A DNA stretch of 29,338 nt from JACVRW01 sp046735115 (GTDB lineage Bacteria; Actinomycetota; Thermoleophilia; Solirubrobacterales; Thermoleophilaceae), in NCBI GenBank assembly GCA_046735115.1, contig JBKPSR010000004.1, positions 1 to 29,338 of the forward strand. The letters are read 5' to 3'. Positions 1 to 6,963 of the stretch are shown piece after piece (position 1 is the stretch's first letter; each line of letters begins with the position of its first letter). Below the pieces are notes generated by a model that saw only the letters and a list, made by a program, of their open reading frames with translations, was not told where the DNA came from and did not search any database. Position numbers and translations under genes: made by a program.

Positions 1-309
1 CGCAGCGCGCCGCCGCCGCCTGCAGAGCCGCCGGCGCGCGAGCCGGCCGACGCACCGCTCGTCTCCCTCGCCCAGGCGCTCGTTCGCCACCGCTCGAACG
101 AGTCGGGGGTGGCCGTGGAGCTGATCGCGACCCAGGCCGAGCTGGCCGCCCTGGTGAGCTCGTTGCGCCGCGGCGAGAACGACACCCACCTGCGCGTCGC
201 GAATGGCTGGCGCGGCGAGCTGGTCGGCGACGAGATCCGCGAGCTCGTGGAAGGGCGCCGCGCGCTGAGCGTGGGCCCGGGCGGCGGGCTCGTGGTGCGC
301 CCGGCCTGA
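1..309 (+). CDS. C-terminal end of an RNase D-like / HRDC-type protein (5' truncated by window)
   Basis: The reading frame is open from base 1 to the TGA at 307-309, so only the last 102 residues are present and the true start lies outside the window. A proline/alanine-rich linker (first 20 residues) is followed by a helical segment with ALVRHRSNESG, VELIATQAEL, GWRGELVG and ALSV. This order resembles the C-terminal HRDC-like part of bacterial ribonuclease D, where 'xELI(A/L)(S/T)xxxL' and 'gWRrelvG' recur. If so, it belongs to a 3'-5' exoribonuclease acting in tRNA 3'-end maturation. The catalytic DEDD domain is not in view, so the assignment rests on tail similarity alone. The gene closes with a perfect hairpin at 308-335. 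An unrelated HRDC-bearing protein is the main alternative. Confidence 0.5.
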   Translation, partial: RSAPPPPAEPPAREPADAPLVSLAQALVRHRSNESGVAVELIATQAELAALVSSLRRGENDTHLRVANGWRGELVGDEIRELVEGRRALSVGPGGGLVVRPA

Positions 310-335
310 TTCGGGCGCGAGGTCGCGCCCGAATC
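308..335. terminator. 12-bp perfect hairpin closing the first gene
   Basis: GATTCGGGCGCG (308-319), loop AGGT and CGCGCCCGAATC (324-335) form an uninterrupted 12-bp stem beginning inside the stop codon of the upstream gene. No T-tract follows on either strand, so this would be a U-less terminator, acting on the rightward gene and possibly on the leftward gene ending at 443. The remaining gap, 336-442, holds a weak CTTCGCC/GGCGAAG pair (343-349 with 372-378) and nothing else I recognise. Confidence 0.6.
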
Positions 336-442
336 AAGCTACCTTCGCCGCAGTGTGCAGGCCGGCTGGGTGGCGAAGCAACGCCGCTCCGACCGCGCCC
401 GCCCGGTAAAGGGTCGCCCGCCGGCGCGCCTCGGGGCGGTCG

Positions 443-1417
443 TCAGCGCCCGTCACTGAGCGTCGGCAGCGCCAGGCCGGCCGGCAGGTCGCCCTCGTCG
501 ATCAGCCGGCGGATGTCGGCGCTTCGCCGCGGGCTCAGGTAGACGTGCCGCTGGCCCACGCTCGGCTTCTGCTCGAGCAGGCCGGCGGCGAGCAGCGACT
601 CGCCGACCTCGTAGGCGAGCGCGCGCTCGTTGCCCGCGAAGCCGCGTGCCAGGTGGTCGAAGGCGGTGTGGTAGCTCCCCCACTTCCCCATGCCGTCGAG
701 CCGCTGCAGGATGCGGCGGGCAACGCGGCGGACCGGGTCGGGGTCCTCGTGCGCGCGCGACACGGCCCCCGATGGCTCGAGGAGGTGGAGCAGCTGCTGC
801 TCCAGCGCCTCCACTGTGGCCTCGTCGAGCGGCGAGCCGCCCAGGCGGGTCACGGCCTCCGCCACGCGCAGCGGGTGCGTGGCCCCGATCGGCGGCCGGA
901 GGTCGGACACCGTCTCGAGCACGTGGCCCGGCAACAGGTGGGACCGCGCCCTCAGCCGGTCGATCCGCCTGTCCTCGAACTCGGCGGACAGCGCCTCGTG
1001 CGCGTACTCGGCCGCGTCCTCAGGCTCCACCGCGGGGTAGGCGAGAGCGAGCATCCCGCCCAGCTCGCCGAGCCGCAGCGAGAGGTCTTCGCTGGCCCCG
1101 GGCGGCCCGGGGGAGGCGCCTTCCACCACGTGCTCGACCGCGGCGGCGGCCAAGGCGCCCGAGCGGTCGCCGACCGCACCGGGATCCGCCCGCAGCTCGG
1201 GAGAGATGGGGAGCGCGGCGATCACGTCGCCGTCAACCGCCGCCACGCCCACCGCGATCGGCACGGCGTAGCCAGTCCGTGACTCGCTGAGCTCCACGTA
1301 GCCCCGGCGCAGCTCCGCGGCTAACAGGTCGCGCAGCCGAGCGGACGAGTCGCGCGGTGCGTCGGCCCCGCCGGCGTCCGCGAGGGCAAGCTCGAGCTCG
1401 CTGCGGCCTTCGGCCAT
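443..1417 (-). CDS. Conserved hypothetical protein, 324 aa, winged-helix-like C terminus
   Basis: I do not recognise the family. The protein has no signal peptide or membrane segment and is rich in Ala, Glu, Leu and Arg. Residues about 90-260 look helical. The last 80 residues (GMGKWGSYHT, then a helix pair ending GLLEQKPSVG, then RHVYLSP) have the helix-turn-helix-plus-wing feel of a winged-helix domain, so a nucleic-acid-binding role is possible but unproven. The ATG at 1415-1417 is chosen because a TAGGCT box (1424-1429, minus strand) lies 6 nt upstream, the leaderless layout seen at many genes here. It is divergent from the gene at 1462, with 44 bp between the two starts. Confidence 0.75.
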   Translation of the reverse strand: MAEGRSELELALADAGGADAPRDSSARLRDLLAAELRRGYVELSESRTGYAVPIAVGVAAVDGDVIAALPISPELRADPGAVGDRSGALAAAAVEHVVEGASPGPPGASEDLSLRLGELGGMLALAYPAVEPEDAAEYAHEALSAEFEDRRIDRLRARSHLLPGHVLETVSDLRPPIGATHPLRVAEAVTRLGGSPLDEATVEALEQQLLHLLEPSGAVSRAHEDPDPVRRVARRILQRLDGMGKWGSYHTAFDHLARGFAGNERALAYEVGESLLAAGLLEQKPSVGQRHVYLSPRRSADIRRLIDEGDLPAGLALPTLSDGR

Positions 1418-1423
1418 CCGGAG

Positions 1424-1429
1424 AGCCTA
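1424..1429 (-). promoter_or_regulatory. TAGGCT -10 box, leaderless start of the 443-1417 gene
   Basis: The minus strand reads TAGGCT, 6 nt, then ATG. This matches the TANNNT -10 element of actinobacterial leaderless promoters. No Shine-Dalgarno sequence is visible. Confidence 0.55.
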
Positions 1430-1446
1430 CGTCGGGCTGCACCGGG

Positions 1447-1452
1447 TACGTT
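1447..1452 (+). promoter_or_regulatory. TACGTT -10 box, likely leaderless start of the 1462 gene
   Basis: TACGTT is followed by 9 nt and the ATG at 1462, so transcription would begin within a few bases of the start codon. It lies 17 bp from the oppositely oriented TAGGCT box, so the two polymerase sites overlap. Confidence 0.45.
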
Positions 1453-1461
1453 CGCGGGGCG

Positions 1462-1944
1462 ATGAACGAAAAGTACGTCCGTATCTACCTGCAGGACCAC
1501 CTGGCAGGCTCCACCACCGGCCTCGAGCTGGCGCGGCGCACCCGCGGTGCCAACGAGGGCACGGAGTACGGGCCGCCGCTTGCAAAGGTCGCCGACGAGA
1601 TCGAGTCCGACCGGCGCCAGCTCGAGAACATCATGCGCGATCTGGGCTTCGGGGCGGACCGCATCAAGAACGTCGCGGCGTGGGGCCTCGAGAAGATGGG
1701 CCGGCTGAAGCTGAACGGCGAGCTGACGAGCTACTCGCCGCTGAGCCGTGTAGTCGAGCTCGAGGGGCTGCTGACGGGCATCACCGGCAAGTGGGGGCTC
1801 TGGGTCGCTCTGCTCGAGATAGCGCCGAGCGAGCCGCGGCTCGATGTCGCACTTCTGGAACGGCTGCGCGACCGCGCCGAGGGGCAGCGGGCGACAGTGG
1901 AGGAGCTCCGCGAGAAGGCCGCCCGCGAGGCATTCGCGACGTGA
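1462..1944 (+). CDS. Conserved hypothetical all-helical protein, 160 aa (ferritin-like bundle fold suspected)
   Basis: The sequence is almost wholly amphipathic helix: MNEKYVRIYLQDHLAGSTTG, a helix around DEIESDRRQLENIMRDLG (residues 53-70), a helix around VAAWGLEKMGRLKL, SYSPLSRVVELEGL, then two C-terminal helices. The spacing of Glu/His/Asp in long helices suggests a four-helix, ferritin-like bundle. I see no clear ExxH metal motif, so no activity is proposed. Similar short proteins are common in actinobacterial genomes as 'hypothetical'. The ATG at 1462 is preferred over an upstream GTG at 1357 that would overlap the divergent gene. The stop at 1942-1944 directly precedes the promoter of the dioxygenase gene. 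Confidence 0.75.
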   Translation: MNEKYVRIYLQDHLAGSTTGLELARRTRGANEGTEYGPPLAKVADEIESDRRQLENIMRDLGFGADRIKNVAAWGLEKMGRLKLNGELTSYSPLSRVVELEGLLTGITGKWGLWVALLEIAPSEPRLDVALLERLRDRAEGQRATVEELREKAAREAFAT

Positions 1945-1961
1945 TATAGTTGCACGTGCAA
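1945..1961 (+). promoter_or_regulatory. -10 box overlapped by a 12-bp palindrome (candidate MarR-type operator)
   Basis: TATAGT (1945-1950) fits a -10 element. TTGCACGTGCAA (1950-1961) is a perfect 12-bp palindrome covering the expected transcription start of the dioxygenase gene at 2003. Short TTGC-n-GCAA palindromes are typical sites for MarR-family repressors, which often control ring-cleaving dioxygenases and quinone detoxification genes. No MarR gene lies in the window, so the regulator would act in trans. A leader of about 45 nt with a purine-rich Shine-Dalgarno stretch (1981-1998) follows. Confidence 0.55.
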
Positions 1962-2002
1962 TCATTGCTCCTACGGCCCCGGAGGAGACGAGAGAAGGCG
2001 AT

Positions 2003-2929
2003 ATGAAGCTGAACGGCATTCACCACATCACCGCCATCACGGGCGACGCCCAGCGCAACGTGGACTTCTACGCCGGCGCGATGGGCCTGAGGCTCGTCAA
2101 GAAGTCGGTCAACCAGGACGATCCGACCGTCTACCACCTCTTCTACGGCGACGAGCACGCCAAGCCGGGGCTCGACCTGACCTTCTTCGAGTACCCGGGC
2201 GCGGCTCGCGGCCGCGCCGGCGAGGGCATGATCCACCGCGTCGTGTGGCGCGTCGGCTCCCCCGCCGCGCTCGACTTCTGGAGCGAGCGACTCGGGGCGA
2301 ACGGCATAGAGTCCACCCGCGACGGCGCGACGCTCCGCTTCGCCGACCCCGAGGGCCTCGAGCACGAGCTGCTCGTCGCGGACGTTTCGGACGAGCCGCT
2401 GATCGCGGAGCACCCCGAGGTGCCCCCCGAGCATGCGTTGCAGGGCTTCCACGCGGTGCGCGCGTACTCGTCTGACCCGGACCGCAGCCGCGAGCTGCTC
2501 GAGCGGGGGCTCGGCTTCGAGCAGGACGGCGAGGCCTGGGAGGCCCGCGGCGACGAACGCGGCGGCCTGTACTTCTACGACCGGCCGCCCGCCGAGCGCG
2601 GGATCCAGGGCGCCGGTACCGTGCACCACGTGGCGTGGAACTCGGCCGACGAGGACCACGTGGCCTGGCAGCAGCAGGCGGCCGAGCACGGCGCCCACCC
2701 GACCCAGGTCATCGATCGGCACTACTTCAGGTCGATCTACTTCCGCGAGCCGAGCGGCGTGCTGTTCGAGCTGGCCACGCCCAGCCCGGGCTTCACGATC
2801 GACGAGCCGCTCGAAAGCCTCGGCGAGAAGCTGTCGATCCCACCGCGTCTGGAGGAGCTCCGGCCGCAGATCGAGGCGACGGTCAAGCCGCTCGTGAACC
2901 CGCGCTCCGCGGCGCGCACGGGCGCGTAG
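2003..2929 (+). CDS. Two-module VOC-family ring-cleaving dioxygenase (MhqO/hydroquinone type)
   Basis: This 308-residue protein has two vicinal-oxygen-chelate modules. Residues 1-130 begin LNGIHHITAI, and residues 145-265 run from GFHAVRAYS through TVHHVAWNS to VLFELATP. The expected ligands of the mononuclear Fe(II) site are H8, H209 and E256, as in the LinE/PcpA/MhqO group that opens hydroquinone-like rings with O2. The C-terminal tail (GFTIDEPLESLGEKLSIPP) is typical of these proteins. The substrate cannot be read from sequence; chlorinated or methylated hydroquinones are family examples. The ATG at 2003 follows a strong purine-rich ribosome site. Its TAG stop forms part of a -10 box for the next gene, and the two genes probably form one unit. 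Confidence 0.85.
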   Translation: MKLNGIHHITAITGDAQRNVDFYAGAMGLRLVKKSVNQDDPTVYHLFYGDEHAKPGLDLTFFEYPGAARGRAGEGMIHRVVWRVGSPAALDFWSERLGANGIESTRDGATLRFADPEGLEHELLVADVSDEPLIAEHPEVPPEHALQGFHAVRAYSSDPDRSRELLERGLGFEQDGEAWEARGDERGGLYFYDRPPAERGIQGAGTVHHVAWNSADEDHVAWQQQAAEHGAHPTQVIDRHYFRSIYFREPSGVLFELATPSPGFTIDEPLESLGEKLSIPPRLEELRPQIEATVKPLVNPRSAARTGA

Positions 2930-2932
2930 ATT
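2927..2932 (+). promoter_or_regulatory. TAGATT -10 box built on the dioxygenase stop codon
   Basis: TAGATT starts with the TAG stop of the dioxygenase and lies 7 nt before the GTG at 2940. No Shine-Dalgarno sequence precedes that GTG. A leaderless transcript from here would start at or next to the GTG, in addition to read-through from the dioxygenase promoter. Confidence 0.5.
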
Positions 2933-2939
2933 CCCGCCG

Positions 2940-4448
2940 GTGCTGTTCACCGGCGGAACGATCCGAACGCTGGACCCGGCTGCTCCCGTCGTGGAGCAGC
3001 TGGCGGTTCGGGGGCCGTGGATCGTCGACGACGAGAAGGCCGGAGAGGGCCTCATCGAGCTCGGCGAGCGCTGCGTCCTGCCGGGCTTCACGGACTCGCA
3101 CGTCCACTTCCCCACCTGGTCGCTCGGCCTGCGCCAGGCACGCCTGGAGGGAGCGCGCTCCCTCCAGGAGGCGCTCGAGCGCGTCGTCGAGGCGCGCTCG
3201 CGCGTGACCGACGACGGCTGGCTGCGCGGCCTCGGCTGGCGCGAGGGCGACTGGACCGACCCGCCCACCCGGGAGGCGCTCGACCGCGCCGTCCCCGACC
3301 TCCCGGTCGCGCTGATGTCGAAGGACTACCACTCGCTCTGGGTCAACAGCGCCGCACTCGAGCGCGCCGATGGGCCGCTCGAAGTTCCCGGCGGCGTGGT
3401 CGAGCCGAGCGGGATCCTGCGCGAGAACGCCGCGTGGGCGTTCCGCGACCGCTACGTGCGCCCGAGCGTCGAGGAGATGCTCGAGGCCTCGCGCGAGGGA
3501 ATGCGGGCGGCGGCGTCGCGCGGCGTTGTGGCGATCCACGACAAGGACGGCTGGCTCGGGGCCTTCGAGGTGTTCGAGCGCCTGCTCGAGAGTGGCGACC
3601 TGGCCGTGCGCGTCTGGCAGTCGTTCCCCTGGGACCGGCTCGACGAGCTCAGCTCGCTCGGGCTGCGCTCGGGCTTCGGCCACGACATGCTGCGGCTCGG
3701 CTACCTCAAGGGCTTCATGGACGGGACGCTCGGTTCGGCCACGGCCCGGCTGCTCGATGGCTCGGGTGTCGAGATCAGCTCGCGCGAGCTGCTCGAGGAC
3801 GTGGTGCGGCGAGGCGCCGGGGCGGGCTGGCCGGTCGCAGTCCACGCGATCGGGGACGCGGCAAACCGAGCGGCGCTCGATGCGTTCGAGGCCACCCGCG
3901 ATGCATGGGAGCCGGCGGGCCTCCGCCCGCGCATCGAGCACGCGCAGCTGCTGGACGAGGCGGACGTCGCGCGCTTCGCCGAGGTCGGCGTGACCGCGTC
4001 GGTGCAATTCAGCCACGCGCCCTCGGACCGCGACCTGGCGGAGCGCCTGTGGGAGGGCAGACACGGCGCCTACGCCTACCGATCACTGCTCGACGCCGGC
4101 GCGCTGCTCGCGAACGGCTCCGACGCGCCCGTCGAGGAGCTCGACCCGCTGGCCGGGGTCGCGGCCGGCGTGCTGCGCACGATCGACGAGCGCCCGGCCT
4201 GGCGGCCCGAGCAGGCCGTGACCGTCGAGGAGGCCCTGTACGCGACCTGCGTGGCGCCCGCCTGGCTGGAGCACGCCGAGCACCGCCGCGGAACCCTGCG
4301 GCCGGGAAAGCTCGCCGACCTCGTGGTGCTGAACCGGGATCCCGTGACGTGCCCTCCGGAGGAGCTGGGATCGCTCGAGGTCGAGGCGACGATGGTGGGT
4401 GGACGGTGGACGCACGACAGTATTGAAGGAGCCGACGATCCTGGATAG
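2940..4448 (+). CDS. Amidohydrolase family protein, YtcJ/Amidohydro_3 type
   Basis: This 502-residue metal-dependent hydrolase belongs to the amidohydrolase superfamily. Visible landmarks are the N-terminal beta strand FTGGTIRTLDP, HVH (54-56) in TDSHVHFPTW, MSKDYHSLWVN (H131), a possible bridging lysine at K257 (LKGFMDGTLGS), VHAIGDAANR (H302), RIEHAQLLDE (H334) and the catalytic Asp in ANGSDAPVEE (D395). The C-terminal GTLRPGKLADLVVL is the usual closing strand. YtcJ-like members hydrolyse N-formyl or cyclic amide/imide substrates; the substrate here is unknown. Pairing with a ring-cleaving dioxygenase suggests aromatic or heterocyclic catabolism (inference). The GTG start gives the expected length and sits behind a leaderless-type box. 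The last codons lie inside the 85-bp inverted repeat. Confidence 0.85.
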   Translation: MLFTGGTIRTLDPAAPVVEQLAVRGPWIVDDEKAGEGLIELGERCVLPGFTDSHVHFPTWSLGLRQARLEGARSLQEALERVVEARSRVTDDGWLRGLGWREGDWTDPPTREALDRAVPDLPVALMSKDYHSLWVNSAALERADGPLEVPGGVVEPSGILRENAAWAFRDRYVRPSVEEMLEASREGMRAAASRGVVAIHDKDGWLGAFEVFERLLESGDLAVRVWQSFPWDRLDELSSLGLRSGFGHDMLRLGYLKGFMDGTLGSATARLLDGSGVEISSRELLEDVVRRGAGAGWPVAVHAIGDAANRAALDAFEATRDAWEPAGLRPRIEHAQLLDEADVARFAEVGVTASVQFSHAPSDRDLAERLWEGRHGAYAYRSLLDAGALLANGSDAPVEELDPLAGVAAGVLRTIDERPAWRPEQAVTVEEALYATCVAPAWLEHAEHRRGTLRPGKLADLVVLNRDPVTCPPEELGSLEVEATMVGGRWTHDSIEGADDPG

Positions 4449-4499
4449 GGGTTGGTAGGCAACCCCTAGGCAGGATCGTCGCTGCCCTCGATGCTGTCG
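4415..4499. repeat. 85-bp nested inverted repeat between convergent genes (terminator or palindromic element)
   Basis: The inner stem TAGGGGTTG/CAACCCCTA (4446-4454 with 4460-4468) has a 5-nt loop. The middle stem CGACGATCCTG/CAGGATCGTCG (4433-4443 with 4471-4481) is perfect. The outer arms CGACAG/CTGTCG (4415-4420 with 4494-4499) are joined to it by imperfect but clearly related sequence, with 23 of 29 arm positions matching overall. The element covers the last ten codons and stop of the amidohydrolase and ends 6 bp short of the cupin stop codon. The outer arms read DSIEGADDPG-stop on the plus strand and DSIEGSDDPA-stop on the minus strand. It probably terminates both converging transcripts; a dispersed palindromic repeat is the alternative. 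Confidence 0.75.
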
Positions 4500-4505
4500 T
4501 TCGCC

Positions 4506-4820
4506 CTACAGATCCGTCTGAATCATGTGATCCGACGGGTTGATCGAGATCAGCCGGAAGCCCTCGCCGCTCACGAACGTGTGCGGTGTGCCGGCCGGCA
4601 CCACGGCGATTTGGCCGGCTCGGAGCTCGACGGTCTCGTCGGCGATCGTGAAGGTCGCGCTCCCCGCCTCGACGATGAAGGTCTCGTCGTAGGGATGGGT
4701 GTGGAGGCCCGGGCCGGTCCCTTCGCGGAAGGTCCCGATGAAGAAGGAGACGCTCGAGCCGTGCTCGCGCCCCTCGAAGCGGCCGATCAGGTTCCCGGGC
4801 AGGTCTGAGACTTCGATCAT
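4506..4820 (-). CDS. Small single-domain cupin protein, 104 aa
   Basis: This is a one-domain conserved beta-barrel of the Cupin_2 type. Cupin motif 1 is GPGLHTHPYDETFIVEAG (about residues 37-54), with H-x-H and E as metal ligands. Motif 2 is PAGTPHTF (about 75-82), with the last His. Such small cupins act as metal-dependent dioxygenases or isomerases, or as sugar/auxin-like binding proteins; the sequence does not say which. The ATG at 4818-4820 lies 6 nt after a TAGGCT box that contains the MFS stop codon, so it can be transcribed on its own as well as from the MFS promoter. It converges on the amidohydrolase across the inverted repeat. Confidence 0.85.
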   Translation of the reverse strand: MIEVSDLPGNLIGRFEGREHGSSVSFFIGTFREGTGPGLHTHPYDETFIVEAGSATFTIADETVELRAGQIAVVPAGTPHTFVSGEGFRLISINPSDHMIQTDL

Positions 4821-4826
4821 GGGCAG

Positions 4827-4832
4827 AGCCTA
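4827..4832 (-). promoter_or_regulatory. TAGGCT -10 box on the MFS stop codon, ahead of the cupin gene
   Basis: The minus strand reads TAGGCT, 6 nt, ATG. Its first three bases are the TAG stop of the frameshifted MFS gene (4830-4832). The cupin could therefore be expressed leaderlessly even if the MFS gene is dead. Confidence 0.5.
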
Positions 4833-6037
4833 AGTCGCGTGGGCCGTTGCCCGCCTGCTCGCGAGCCAGAGCGCCGGGCCCGAGACCAGGGCCGTCGCGC
4901 CGAGTGCGAGCGCCGCCACCCCGAGCGCCTCCAGGGCGACTCCGCCCAGAAGCGCCAGGCCGGCGCCGGTCAGGCCACTCAGGAAGTCGTTGAACCCCAT
5001 CAGGCGGCCGCGCTCGGACGGCAGCGTGCTGTCGGCGAGCTCCGCGGTGGCCGCCACGAAGGAGAAGTTCCACCCGAGGCCGAGCCCGAACAGTGCGATC
5101 GCCGTGGCCGGCACGCTGTCGACCCAGAGGAGCGAGACCACCGAGAGGGCCATGAGGAGCAGGCCGCCGAACAGCGCGACGCGCCGGCCCATCCGGTCGA
5201 TCAGCCGCCCCACGACCAGCACGAGCGCGTACATCCCGATCACGTGAGCCCCGATGATCGGGAACACGTTGTGGGCCGCGTGATGCTGATGGTCCACGAC
5301 GACCGCGCCGGTCAACGTCATCACCCCCACCATCACGCCGAAGCTCGCCTGCGCCGCGAGCAGCGCCGGGATCACTCCCGGCCTGCGCACGATCTCGCTG
5401 AGCGGAACGGCGGTCGAGGGCGGCGGCTCGCCCGTATGCAGCATGTCGGCGATCCGGCGGGGGTCCGGGCGCACCATGAGCACAAGCACGAGCGCCACCG
5501 CCATGAAGCCGGAGCCGGCAAGCCAAGCGGCGCCAAAGCGTCGCCGTCCAGGTGCTTGCCGTGGAGCATCGGGCTGAACACCGCGGGCCCGAGAATCGCC
5601 CCGAACACCGCACCGAACAGGACCAGCGCGATGCCGTGCGCGCGCCGCTCGGGCGGGTACATGTCGCCCGCCGCGGTGCGCGCCAGCAGGGCGGTGCCGC
5701 TCGCGACTCCGATCAGGACGAAGGCCGCGAACACGAGCACGGCGCTCTCGGCGGCGGACCCGACCGCCGCCACCACGCCCCCCACCGCGCCGGTGGCGAA
5801 CCCGCCTGCCAGCACCGGCACGCGCCGGAGGCGATCCATCGCCCGCCCGGCGAATGGCGCGGCCAGCGCGCCGCAGGCGAGCACGATCGCCGGCCCGAGC
5901 CCGAGCAGCCCGTCGATCCCGAGCACCTGCACCAGCGTGATCGAAGCCACCGCCGCCTGCAGCTGGAGCATCCCGGAGTTCGCCGCGAGCGAGGCGGACA
6001 GGAGCACTGTGTTGCGGGCTATCGGCAGGTCGCTCAT
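4830..6037 (-). pseudogene. MFS transporter interrupted by a single -1 frameshift
   Basis: The N-terminal half (ATG at 6035-6037, MSDLPIARNTV...) and the C-terminal half (from about 5530 to the TAG at 4830) are both clear 12-helix major facilitator segments in different frames. The halves include the loop-2/3 DRLRRVP motif, ARTAAGDMYPPERR, GRLIDRMGRR and LPSERGRLMGF. The first frame runs ...GKHLDGDALA and then turns to non-MFS sequence. The second frame resumes at once with AWLAGSGFMAVAL, so one base is missing near 5527-5534. Joined, the product would be about 400 residues, normal for a DHA1-type drug/metabolite exporter. It is either a recently broken gene or an assembly error, since both halves are otherwise intact. 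TACGCT (minus strand) lies 12 nt before the ATG and could be its -10. Confidence 0.75.
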
Positions 6038-6128
6038 CGGCGGCGGGTCAGCGTACTCGGACCCAGAGGCCCGGCCCGCACGGTTGGCCGGTGTAGCCGA
6101 TTTGGCTCCCGGGAATACCCCATATGTG

Positions 6129-6518
6129 ATGAGGCGAGAGTCATGGCTACCGGCAGCGCCGGCGGGCGTGCCGCTGGCACGCGCGGTCGTGCGCGAGACC
6201 GCTTCGGCCCTGCGCCTGGACCGCGCCACGACCTGGGAGCTCGTGCTCGCGACCAGCGAGGCGTTCGCGAACGCGGTCGAGCACGGGCGGCCGTGTGACC
6301 CGCGCGGAATCATGCTCCGCCTGGAGCGCCGCGGCGAGGAACTGCTCGTGGAGGTGAGCGACTGCGGCTGCTTCCCGCCGGAGGTGCACACGCAGAAGCG
6401 CCGCGGCGAGGGCGGCCGCGGCATCTCGATCATCGCGGCGATCGTCGATCACCTCGAAGTCGTGCGCGACGCCGGCGCGACGCGGGTCCGCTTCGGGAAG
6501 CGGCTGGCGCTCCCCTGA
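6129..6518 (+). CDS. RsbW-like HATPase (anti-sigma factor/serine kinase family), 129 aa
   Basis: This is a stand-alone GHKL ATPase domain. The N box is ELVLATSEAFANAVEHG (E44, N48), the G1 box VEVSDCGCF (D78, G80) and the G2 box EGGRGISII (94-102). Small proteins with this layout bind sigma factors and phosphorylate STAS anti-anti-sigma partners in partner-switching stress control. No STAS protein, PP2C phosphatase or sigma gene is in the window, so its partners are unknown. ATG 6129 is chosen; GTG 6126 and a longer upstream frame antisense to the MFS gene are less likely. It is divergent from the MFS gene and converges on a second RsbW-like gene with one base between the stop codons. Confidence 0.85.
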   Translation: MRRESWLPAAPAGVPLARAVVRETASALRLDRATTWELVLATSEAFANAVEHGRPCDPRGIMLRLERRGEELLVEVSDCGCFPPEVHTQKRRGEGGRGISIIAAIVDHLEVVRDAGATRVRFGKRLALP

Positions 6519-6519
6519 G

Positions 6520-6963
6520 CTAGTCGGCCTGCGGGGAGAGCTCGAACCAGACGCGCGTCCGGCCGTCGCGCTCGACGCCCCAGCTCTCGGCCATCGACTC
6601 GATCAGGACGAGCCCCCAGCCGCCCTCCTCGTCGAGCGGCTGATTGCGGGGCGTGTGCTCGAAGCCCACCCCCGGGTCGCTCACCTGCACGCGCACCGTG
6701 CCGCCCTCGAGGGCGCTCAGCTCGAGCTCGATGATCTCGGCCTCCGCGGCCCCGCCGTGGCGGACGGCGTTGTTCACCAGCTCGCAGGTGAGCAGCAGCA
6801 GCGTGCTCTCCAGCTCGGGCGGGAGCCACGACGCCGCGCTCTCGATCCACGAGCGCGCGCGCTCGGGAGCCCGGCTTCCTCCCGCGATCGCGATGCGGAG
6901 CCGCTTGCGGGGAGCGCCTACTTGCGTCTGTACGTTGAGTGCCTGGGAGGTGGAGTAAGCCAT
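6520..6963 (-). CDS. Second RsbW-like HATPase, 147 aa
   Basis: This is a GHKL ATPase domain like the convergent gene but clearly diverged from it. The N box is LLTCELVNNAVRHG (E61, N65), the G1 box QVSDPGVGF (D96, G98, G100) and the G2 box EEGGWGLVLI (112-121). It ends FELSPQAD. The family includes anti-sigma kinases and orphan regulatory ATPases of actinobacteria. ATG 6961-6963 is preferred; a TTG at 7008 would add 15 residues (rich in Pro) with no ribosome site. It sits tail to tail with the other RsbW-like gene and head to head with the glutamate dehydrogenase gene, with 145 bp between the starts. Confidence 0.85.
   Translation of the reverse strand: MAYSTSQALNVQTQVGAPRKRLRIAIAGGSRAPERARSWIESAASWLPPELESTLLLLTCELVNNAVRHGGAAEAEIIELELSALEGGTVRVQVSDPGVGFEHTPRNQPLDEEGGWGLVLIESMAESWGVERDGRTRVWFELSPQAD

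Noticed and set aside
336..442. Possible small RNA or tRNA in the gap after the first gene
   Set aside because: The CTTCGCC/GGCGAAG pair has a 22-nt loop and no cloverleaf, T-loop or anticodon arm can be drawn.
6038..6128. Sigma-B-like promoter ahead of the RsbW-like gene
   Set aside because: GGGAATA resembles a -10 but no GTTT-type -35 lies at the proper distance.
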